This document shows, piece after piece, positions 57,577-64,000 of a DNA stretch of 64,000 nt. The translations under genes were made by a program, and so were the position numbers. The stretch lies in NCBI RefSeq assembly GCF_042186555.1, contig NC_133326.1, forward strand, positions 95,347,288 to 95,411,287, given 5' to 3'. The first letter of the stretch is position 1, and each line of letters opens with the position of its first letter. The notes under the pieces were generated by a model. It saw only the letters and a list, made by a program, of their open reading frames with translations. It was not told the origin of the DNA and ran no database searches. The stretch is from Aquarana catesbeiana (lineage: Eukaryota > Chordata > Amphibia > Anura > Ranidae).

Positions 57577-57783
57577 GGATGAGCTCCAGCAAGTTCGCAC
57601 AGCCCACGTGCAGAGCCTGCCAGGAAGTTGGCACTGTGCTGCGCTAATCACAGGCAGTGAGACATTCCTCGATCTCTGCAGCCGAGCATCGGGACAATGT
57701 TTCACTGCCTGTGATTAGCGCAGCGCCGACTTCCTGGCGGGCTCTACACGTGGGGTGTGCAAACACGCCGGAGCTCATCCTTA
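57574..57783. mobile_element. hAT MITE with 14-bp perfect TIR and 8-bp target duplication
   Basis: TAAGGATGAGCTCC at the left is exactly complementary to GGAGCTCATCCTTA at the right. ATCAGTAC (57566-57573) and ATCAATAC (57784-57791) flank it, an 8-bp duplication with one mismatch, typical of hAT. Most of its 210 bp folds back: 'gcgctaatcacaggcagtga' is mirrored by 'tcactgcctgtgattagcgc'. Confidence 0.95.
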
Positions 57784-58055
57784 ATCAATACCCTGCCACC
57801 AGTAACCACACTTCCTCTGTATGTAATCCATTGGAAGCTCCCCCTGCAGTACTGTTGCCCATAGCAACGTCTCAGGTCTCTTTCTGTACTTCTGCTACTC
57901 TTCCCTCTATTCTCCCCATTACTGTTACTACCTTTCCATCAGCAGTACACTCTGGTCAGCACATTGCAACTACGTGCAGGACTCCAGTATCCAAGCCCAA
58001 AAAGAAACAAAAAACTTTTCTCCTGCTATTACAACTCTGACCCCATCTGTGTTGC

Positions 58056-58810
58056 CTGCTGATGGTGTCCAGTCCTCCTCCATGCTGATGACTGCTGCTG
58101 ATGGTGCCCAATCCCCCTCCATGTTACCAGTGTCCATGCCTCCTTCATGTTGCCGCCTACTGATGGTGTCCATGCCTCCTCCATGCTGATGCCACCTGCC
58201 GAATGGGGCCATGCCTCCTCCATGCTGATGCCGCCTTCTGATGGGGTCCATGCCTCCTCCATGCTGATGCCGCATGCTGATGGTGTCCATGCCTCCTCCA
58301 TGCTGATGCTGCTTGCTGATGGTGTCCATGCCTCCTCCATGCTGATGCCACCTGCCGAATGGGGCCATGCCTCCTCCATGCTGATGCCACCTTCTGATGG
58401 GGTCCATGCCTCCTCCATGCTGATGCCGCATGCTGATGGTGTCCATGCCTCCTCCATGCTGATGCTGCTTGCTGATGGTGTCCATGCCTCCTCCATGCTG
58501 ATGCCGCCTGCTGATGGGGTCCATGCCTCCTCCATGCTGATGCCGCCTGCTGATGGGGCCCATGCCTCCTCCATGTGGATGCTGCCTGCTGATAGGGTCC
58601 ATGCCTCCTCCATGCTGATGCTGCCTGCTGATAGGGTTCATGCCTCCTCCATGCTGATGCGTCTGCTGACAGGGTTCATGCCTCCTCCATGCTGATGCCG
58701 CCTGCTAATTGTGTCCATTCCTCCTCCATGCTGCCGCTTGCCAATGGTGTCCATTCCTCCTCCATGCTGCCGCCTGTCGATAGGGTCCATCCCTCAACCA
58801 TGCTGCTGCC
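58056..58810. repeat. 39-bp coding minisatellite with a 156-bp higher-order period
   Basis: Units have the form 'gctgatgccgcctgctgatgg'-'ggtccatgcctcctccat' (39 bp). Four successive unit types (CCACCTGCCGAATGGGG, CCGCCTTCTGATGGGG, CCGCATGCTGATGG, CTGCTTGCTGATGG) occur in the same order at 58185 and again at 58341, so a four-unit block of 156 bp was duplicated. Confidence 0.95.
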
Positions 58811-59213
58811 TGCCATGGGTGAACTACCATCTGCCGCAAAGCCTGCCACCCAGCTGGACTATGCTGATTCCAGGGCTACCGCACGGCCGGACTATGCCGA
58901 TTCCGGGGCTGCTGCCCAGCTGGACTATGCTTATAACTGTGCCACTGCCCAATCTGATGTGCCTCTGCCTGTTGCCCAGCCTGCTGATCCGGTGCCTGCT
59001 TCCCAGCTTGCCTCTGGACGTCCTGTGCCCAACAACCTGCCTCCCTCTGAGGGTCTGCTGTCTGATGACAAGTCTACCGTTGATCTTAGATATCTTCTCC
59101 CTACCACCCCCTGGGTTCTATTTACTCTATGCCCGCTGCTCAGTTGGATTGTTATGCAAAGGCTGAGTGTCCACCTGATAATGGGTCATCTGCTGGGCAT
59201 GAGATTCATTTGA
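58147..59213 (+). pseudogene. Repeat protein of the LTR element (13-residue MLMPPADGVHASS repeats)
   Basis: The plus frame from ATG 58147 codes for about 14 copies of MLMPPADGVHASS or close variants. At about 58656 a single base is missing in one 39-bp unit, and the protein continues in the next phase (58689-59213) with MLPLANGVHSSS, then three QLDYADS-like repeats, then 'PASQLASGRPVPNNLP'. The change of phase is the main lesion. The repeat is also open on the minus strand (MEEAWTPSAGGIS), but the plus reading agrees with the orientation of the LTR and extends beyond the array. I recognise no enzymatic domain. It may be a Gag-like or accessory protein of a non-autonomous Gypsy-type element; function is unknown. 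Confidence 0.55.
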
Positions 59214-59777
59214 TGGTTGCCTCGATTGAGTCCCTCCAGCAGTGTGTTGCTCCTATGGTGCCAAAGCCTGGTGGTCTGGACATACCTTTGGTAACTGGTA
59301 GCTGCATCTGCCTTCATGGCCATGGTAAGCTCCCGAGGAATGGCAAAGTACGATCTGTGCTTTGCCATGATCCGGATGCAATTGCCACAGCTCTGGGTGT
59401 ACTAGGGGACCCGGGTCGGGTAACCAGTGCCTCAGCGAGACCTAGGTGGTTTTTGATGTGCAGAGCAAGTCCTGGAAACCAGGCAAGCTACAGGATTATA
59501 ATGAGACACTTCGGTGTCTGGGTTCTGGTAATGTCACATGACCCCAGGGATAAGTCTGCAGATGACCTGTGAAACTACCTGCTGTCTTGAGGGACTACCG
59601 AATACTGTACATCTCAGAGGATCTGACCAGCAGAAAACCCAGCCAATTTTGGGACCCCGGCAGCAGGGTTCTCACCAAGCCTTCTGACGTTGGCAGTGGG
59701 GTACTCAGTCGACTTGCAGACCCCGGTGGTAGGGCCCTATGGAGCGTCCAGAGGCCTCTCCTTAAGGGGGGGAAATC

Positions 59778-59948
59778 TGTCAGGACTGACTTCACCTGCT
59801 GGTGGCACTGTGGTTCTCACCAGCAGGTGTCTCCCAGAAGCCAGCAGGTTCTGATCAGCCACACCTGGCTTCAGCTGCCAGGTGGATATTTAAGGCTGCT
59901 CCTCCCTTCCCCCAGCGCATCACTATCCTGTCGACTGGCGTATAGTAC
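59778..59948 (+). mobile_element. Start of the 3' LTR, truncated
   Basis: TGTCAGGACTGACTTCACC follows the polypurine tract. The LTR text matches the fragment at 50596 over its first ~100 bp. It is cut at about 59948 where Tc1/mariner sequence begins. Confidence 0.75.
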
Positions 59949-60578
59949 GCACTCAATACTTGGTGGAGGCTCTAGAAATTCTAGAGCACCTCATGCTTCC
60001 CTCTGCTGATCAGCTTTATGGAGATGCTAATTTCATTTTCCAGCAGGACTTGGCACCTGCCCACATGGCCAAAAGTACCACTACCTGGTTTAATGATCAT
60101 GATCATATCACTGTGCTTGATTGGCCAGAAAACTCGCCTGACCTAAACCCCATAAAGAATCTGTGGGGTATTGTCAAGAGGAACATGAGAGACACCAGAC
60201 CCAACAATGCAGATGAGCTGAAAGCCACTATCAAAGAAACCTGAGCTTCCATAACACCTCAGCAGTGCCACATTCTGATTGCCTCCATGCCACACCTCAT
60301 TGATGCAGTAATTCATGCAAAAGGAGCCCCAATCAAGTATTGAGTGCATACTGTACTCTACATGGACATAGTTTTCAGTAAGCCAACATTTCTGTATTAA
60401 AAATCCTTTTTTTTTTTTTTTTTTTTATTGGTCTTATGTATATTTCTGATATACTGAATTTGGGGTTTTCACTAGCTGTAAGCCATAATCATCCAAATTA
60501 AAAGAAAGAAATGCTTGAAATAAATTACCTTTTTGATGATATTCTAATTTTATGAGATGCACATTTTATATATATATA
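59949..60578 (+). mobile_element. Tc1/mariner-like element, 5'-truncated
   Basis: Transposase coding remnant (59972-60343) followed by a 3' tail with a poly(T) run (60406-60427) and AT-rich sequence. The element's 5' part is missing. It ends in or near the TA repeat at 60565-60581. Confidence 0.75.
59972..60343 (+). pseudogene. Tc1/mariner transposase C-terminal remnant with catalytic Glu replaced
   Basis: The frame encodes ADQLYGDANFIFQQDLAPAH (second catalytic Asp) and then VLDWPENSPDLNPIKNLWG. The position normally held by the third catalytic residue (Glu in N-P-I-E-N-L-W) is Lys, so catalysis is lost. Between them the sequence 'gatcatgatcat' adds one codon relative to the usual spacing: I count 35 residues instead of 34. 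The frame then meets TGA at 60242-60244 where the family has Trp (K-x-T-W-A-S-I), and continues in phase as ASITPQQCHILIASMPHLIDAVIHAKGAP to a stop at 60341-60343. The N-terminal half with the first Asp is absent. Confidence 0.9.
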
Positions 60579-60581
60579 TAT

Positions 60582-61412
60582 TGTGACATTGGGGATTGTT
60601 CAGCTCAAGTGGATAGATGCGTTTTGGTGCAGTGAGTCCACATCAGAGAGGCATTTATAGTTAAGGGCCTGGTAGCCCATGTTTATTAAAGGAAAAAAAC
60701 AAAACAAAAGTCCATCCAGGAATCCCACACAGGGATCCAAGCTTCAGCAAGTAAATACAATAGAAAATCCAAATGAAAATGCTAGCCCACCTGGCTACTC
60801 TTCAGCAGTATTGCTGCTATAGGGAACAGGCCCCTCAAACAAGCTGCTTGGATGCACACAGTCTTAGGCTCCTTGGTCACACACAGTTTCAAGAGCTTCA
60901 ATGCACACAGCTTCTGGCTCCTTTGACGCACACAGCTTTACAGCCCTTCAATGCACACAGCTTCTGGCTCCCTGGACGCACACAGCTTTGAAGCCCTTCA
61001 ACGCACACAGCATCTGGCTCCTTGGACGCACATAGCTTTGAAGCCCTTCAACGCACACAGCATCTGTTCTCACACAGAGACACTTACTAGCAGCCACTGC
61101 TCCAACTTCACCTTCCTCCACCCTTTCTGCTCTCACCAGTCCCTCGTTATATGGGCTGTGTGCACCTGGGCACACACCCTGCTGGCTGTCCACAAGACCC
61201 GGACACAGGGTTGGAGATCCCGTCCCACCCAAGACTCTGAAGGATCTCCAAACTACAGAGCCCCATAAGGAACTAGCAAAACCTGGAGAAAACTGCCAGA
61301 GCAGTTCTCTCCACCTCAAACCTACACTCTGTAGCTCTGCACTCAGACAATATGCAGACTCTGTGTCCACTTTAACCCCATTTCCATAGGGACAGAGCCT
61401 TGCTCTGCCACA
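60582..61412 (-). mobile_element. 3' LTR of a young LTR element (minus orientation)
   Basis: On the plus strand it runs from TGTGACATTGGGG (60582) to CTCTGCCACA (61412), so on the minus strand it starts TGTGGCAGAG and ends AATGTCACA; 831 bp. Its first 118 bases are identical to those at 63883-64000. A polypurine tract adjoins its minus-strand start. It inserted at the end of a TA repeat. Frames inside it (60951-61268 and 60948-61469) are not genes. Confidence 0.92.
60846..61070. repeat. 50-bp tandem repeat inside the LTR
   Basis: 'cttca(a)tgcacacagc' begins at 60896, 60946, 60996 and 61046, an exact 50-bp period, with a more diverged unit before it. Each unit is itself two ~25-bp halves built on 'gcacacagctt'. 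Such arrays in LTRs often lie in the promoter region; that role is inference. Confidence 0.92.
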
Positions 61413-61427
61413 TACCCCCCCCTCTTG
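61413..61427 (-). promoter_or_regulatory. Polypurine tract
   Basis: Minus strand 'caagaggggggggta' directly precedes the LTR start TGTGGCAGAG. This is the expected plus-strand primer of an LTR retrotransposon and fixes its orientation as minus. Confidence 0.88.
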
Positions 61428-61462
61428 TTTCGATCCGGAGGGAGAAACACCTGCACCCACCA

Positions 61463-63649
61463 TTACCATTGTAGATCAAGACTTCCCAGCACAGTCTGTA
61501 CCACCTGGCTCCACCCATTGGTACTACGCAGCACCACCTGGTCCGACTGCGGTGGAGACACCCAAGTGTACAATGAGTGCGTTTTTACTAACTCCAGCAT
61601 TTCAAGTAAGGTCTCTGTCATCTCTAAACATCCAATGTCTAAATACCAGACCTTTCTAAGGTCTTTTTCCCTGTCCAAGACATGGAGGGGCTCATCCACT
61701 GCAGCTTTTGAGTTTGAGACATTTGAAGAGACCTCCACCTCCTTGGAGGTACCCCTCATCACAGCCTGTTGCTCCCCTGGAGCGCTGTCAGACACATGTC
61801 TCACACTTTTCCCTTCTGCACCAGTGTCAGTGAGCCACTGCAGGTCATTACAAGTCACATTGTCACCTTGACACCCGAGCTGTTGGGCTGTGGACAACAC
61901 ATCTGCTATGCCAGCACCCTGAACAGTTCCTTCAGACTGGAGGGCAATAACTTTTGCAGGGACAAACGTGTCCTTGAGCACCAGCCGATCTGCAATCCCT
62001 CCATTGGGCATAGCAGGTGTTATGTCCACCACATTATTTAATATTGCGATTGCATTCTCATACCAATTATCCCAGTCTATTGTGGTTCCATCACCTACTC
62101 TAGAAGGCCCCACAGGAACCTGGGATTCACTAGCCAAAACATCACCTGTGTCATTTCTATACATATCCCTTTGGGTGGACACATCATCTGACAAGGCAGG
62201 CTGTAATACATGCTTTTGCCCTACCTGCTCTGGGGGCGCTACTGACCCACACAGCTCTGCACTTTCAGCTTTTGCAGGCTGAATTAACCCCTTGACAACT
62301 GGGTTACACTTAGGGTTGTGGGGCTGCGCCCGCACACTCTCACTGTGTGACTCAGTCTTCCTTTGTTTCACCAGAGTAGCACCACAGCCATCCTGGAACA
62401 CCTCTGGCTCCAACACATGGAGACCCCATGAGACTTCCATGGACAAGCCTGCGCTTCTGGTTGTCACGGGAGATATCCTACTCCCATCATTGGCAGTGGA
62501 CACATTTCCAACATTTTCAGACATGACATTAAAGGGAACACATTTTTCAATGTCATTATCACCAATACCATCACATTTGCCAACAGTAACACATTTGTCA
62601 GCATAACCATCAGAATTTTCATTACGTATAGACATAACTGCTACTTTTGTGGATTGTCTATTACCAACCACAGCCTGTGAGCCTCTCTTCACATCACCCT
62701 CTATCTTTAAAGGGGAACTCTTTCCTCCTTGAGCAGCTCCATAGCTGACCTGGGAAACTCTCTGCTCCGTCACTGCGAGCTCCTCTGAAGTTTCCCTGGG
62801 CAACTCTGCAGCACCTGTCACTAGGGAACATGGCACAAGAACAGTTTTGGTCACCCCTACTTTAACCTCTCCAGCACTCTGCTGGATTATAGTAGGCACA
62901 TGCATAGTCCCCATGTCCATTTGAGTCTTTAAACTTGCTGTCAGCTGGGCTTCACCATGTGCCTCCCCACTGCTCCGGGTAGCACACTGCAGCAAGTCTA
63001 TGTCCATTTGCACTGCGGATCTTCCCGCTGGACACACTCCCATGTCACTAGGTTCAGTCCCACAAACTGAAACAGTCTTACCATTTTCAGTGGCTGGCAT
63101 CATACCCTTCACTTGAGTGCGCCGTCTCTCAGCTGCATCCATACCAGCTACTTCCTCTGTGTGGCCACAGGACGACACTGCAGCCTTTCCAGACTCTTCA
63201 GCGTTGTTCCAGAACCTTGGGCAAGTAAAAATTCCATGCCCCACTTGACCACATTCCAAGCACGGTACTGGTAGCTGAACTTTACTTTCTTGGAATCTCC
63301 TTAATGACTGGCTCTCTGTTGCCACAGGATACCACTGGTCATGACCATCAGCAGACAGACTCCTTGGATCCCCGACATCCCTGTTGGCCTGGACATTGCT
63401 TCCACAGATGACCATATTCCTCTTTTTCACACGCTGTTGTCCACCTGGCTTCCTGTTGCCAGGGGAAACTTCTTTCACTTCCTTTTCAACTGGGGATGAC
63501 ATGATTAATTTACCCCAGGTCACAGAAATTTCACACTTGGAAAAATTCTCTGGCGTGGCTGGGGCATGTGGTGAAATACCCTCTAGCCATAGAACCCTTT
63601 CCCTTGCTTCAGCAAGGATTGCTTCCTTTTTCTGTTTGGAACGCCCCAT
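61463..63649 (-). CDS. Single intact ORF of the young LTR element: CCHC zinc-knuckle protein, no pol
   Basis: The start is taken at ATG 63649 (MGRSKQKKEAILAEAR), with A at -3 and G at +4; the frame is open a little further upstream but without an ATG. It runs about 728 codons without interruption. Residues 130-143 form a zinc knuckle, CLECGQVGHGIFTC (C-x2-C-x4-H-x4-C), the nucleic-acid-binding motif of Gag nucleocapsid proteins. The ~130 residues before it are basic and seem too short for a capsid domain. The ~585 residues after it are acidic to neutral, low in complexity, and resemble nothing I know. The C-terminus is more hydrophobic (WYLDIGCLEMTETLLEML, then WVSPPQSDQVVLRS). No protease, RT, RNase H or integrase motif is present. 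It fills nearly the whole internal region (61413-63882). It is probably a Gag-derived protein of a non-autonomous element mobilised in trans; other roles are possible. Confidence 0.8.
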   Translation of the reverse strand: MGRSKQKKEAILAEARERVLWLEGISPHAPATPENFSKCEISVTWGKLIMSSPVEKEVKEVSPGNRKPGGQQRVKKRNMVICGSNVQANRDVGDPRSLSADGHDQWYPVATESQSLRRFQESKVQLPVPCLECGQVGHGIFTCPRFWNNAEESGKAAVSSCGHTEEVAGMDAAERRRTQVKGMMPATENGKTVSVCGTEPSDMGVCPAGRSAVQMDIDLLQCATRSSGEAHGEAQLTASLKTQMDMGTMHVPTIIQQSAGEVKVGVTKTVLVPCSLVTGAAELPRETSEELAVTEQRVSQVSYGAAQGGKSSPLKIEGDVKRGSQAVVGNRQSTKVAVMSIRNENSDGYADKCVTVGKCDGIGDNDIEKCVPFNVMSENVGNVSTANDGSRISPVTTRSAGLSMEVSWGLHVLEPEVFQDGCGATLVKQRKTESHSESVRAQPHNPKCNPVVKGLIQPAKAESAELCGSVAPPEQVGQKHVLQPALSDDVSTQRDMYRNDTGDVLASESQVPVGPSRVGDGTTIDWDNWYENAIAILNNVVDITPAMPNGGIADRLVLKDTFVPAKVIALQSEGTVQGAGIADVLSTAQQLGCQGDNVTCNDLQWLTDTGAEGKSVRHVSDSAPGEQQAVMRGTSKEVEVSSNVSNSKAAVDEPLHVLDREKDLRKVWYLDIGCLEMTETLLEMLELVKTHSLYTWVSPPQSDQVVLRSTNGWSQVVQTVLGSLDLQW

Positions 63650-63882
63650 GCTTGCTGTCTTACACACACAGCAACTTGCAACACACTTCACAGCAAAGAG
63701 AAAAAAAAATATGTGATTCTCCTTTCACAGGTACACAACCTGCATGCAACACAGTCCATCAAACTTCTGTGCAATGCTGTTCGCCTGGCTGCCACACACA
63801 GCTAGCAGTAGTTCCTGATGCGACTCACCATGGAGCAAGGACCTAGATTCCACCGTCTACATGCCCGCATTCGAGCACCACT
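63650..63882 (-). mobile_element. 5' leader of the young LTR element
   Basis: Between the 5' LTR and the ATG. On the minus strand the LTR end AATGTCACA is followed by 'ag' and TGGTGCTCGAATGCGGGC, in the position and with the TGG start of a primer binding site. I cannot match it to a tRNA with confidence. Confidence 0.55.
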
Positions 63883-64000
63883 TGTGACATTGGGGATTGT
63901 TCAGCTCAAGTGGATAGATGCGTTTTGGTGCAGTGAGTCCACATCAGAGAGGCATTTATAGTTAAGGGCCTGGTAGCCCATGTTTATTAAAGGAAAAAAA
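63883..64000 (-). mobile_element. 5' LTR of the young LTR element (cut by the window end)
   Basis: TGTGACATTGGGGATTG onward is identical base for base to 60582-60699 over all 118 bases available. The remainder lies outside the window. Confidence 0.93.

Larger units (their letters stand above)
57784..59777 (+). mobile_element. 3' internal region of an LTR retrotransposon, no pol seen
   Basis: It runs into a polypurine tract (59764-59777, 'aagggggggaaatc') followed by an LTR beginning TGTCAGG at 59778. The region just upstream of the LTR, where reverse transcriptase and integrase normally lie, shows neither. Instead it codes for a low-complexity protein with 13-residue repeats and then 'AQLDYADS'-type repeats. 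The 5' part and 5' LTR are missing. Confidence 0.7.

Noticed and set aside
57970..58641. Two long minus-strand frames (223 and 194 codons) across the 39-bp minisatellite
   Set aside because: They are mirror frames of the repeat. The plus-strand reading fits the orientation of the polypurine tract and LTR and continues beyond the array, so the minus frames are not reported as genes.
60948..61469. 173-codon minus frame
   Set aside because: It lies in the LTR and its 50-bp tandem array and crosses the polypurine tract into the internal region.

Overview
The window reads as intergenic or intronic DNA of a large, transposon-rich vertebrate genome, most likely an amphibian and probably a true frog (Ranidae or a relative). 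The evidence is the mixture of elements: Tc1/mariner, piggyBac, hAT, L1/Tx1-like and CR1 LINEs, a DIRS tyrosine-recombinase retrotransposon, a Penelope-like element and several LTR retrotransposons, together with many short foldback or TTAA-flanked non-autonomous elements and long (TA)n/(CA)n microsatellites. I recognise no host protein-coding exon, tRNA, rRNA or CRISPR array. Most short reading frames are chance frames or frames inside repeats. The species call is inference from repeat style.

Layout. 0-8 kb: a foldback hAT-like element, a microsatellite, and a run of TTAA-flanked elements, two pairs of which share or abut a TTAA. 8-16 kb: mostly unassigned sequence with small TA- and TTAA-flanked elements, a 5'-truncated Tc1 transposase (11.8-12.6 kb) and a long TA repeat. 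16-25 kb: an old L1-like 3' remnant, a hAT-like element with a nested TA-type element, and a foldback MITE split by a TTAA insertion. 25-30 kb: a decayed hAT transposase cut by the 5' LTR of a retrotransposon with a tRNA-Gln-like primer site. 30-33 kb: nested TA-type MITEs and unassigned DNA. 33.4-39.3 kb: a 5.9-kb TTAA-bounded piggyBac-type composite holding a large palindrome, three ~358-bp tandem repeats and a frameshifted transposase C-terminus. 39-44.5 kb: fragments, including a second copy of the foldback MITE split by a solo LTR. 44.6-47.2 kb: a truncated DIRS element. 48-49.8 kb: a full-length but dead Tc1 element carrying a hAT MITE. 49.8-54.4 kb: a CR1 fragment, an LTR fragment and a long L1-like ORF2. 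54.6-57.6 kb: the 5' part of a Penelope-like element, ended by a hAT MITE. 57.8-59.95 kb: the 3' half of an LTR element whose protein is built from a 39-bp coding minisatellite. 59.95-60.58 kb: another dead Tc1/mariner copy. 60.58 kb to the window end: a very young LTR element.

How the parts relate. Most autonomous elements seen here are broken, each by its own lesion: premature stops, frameshifts, a lost catalytic acidic residue, or a deleted FADD box. The exception is the last element. Its two LTRs are identical over the 118 bases that can be compared, and between them lies one uninterrupted ~728-codon frame with a CCHC zinc knuckle but no recognisable protease, reverse transcriptase, RNase H or integrase. 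This is the best candidate for an undescribed system: a recently mobile LTR element without pol that would need enzymes supplied in trans. Two copies of one foldback MITE interrupted at different places serve as each other's empty sites; they document a TTAA insertion and a 5-bp LTR target duplication inside one window.

Terms used below: 'TTAACCACTT family' is the piggyBac-type repeat with termini like TTAACCACTTGCCGACC; 'TTAAAGTGG family' is the group of shorter TTAA-flanked elements with termini like AAAGTGGTTGTAAACCC; 'TA-type' elements have TA at both ends.
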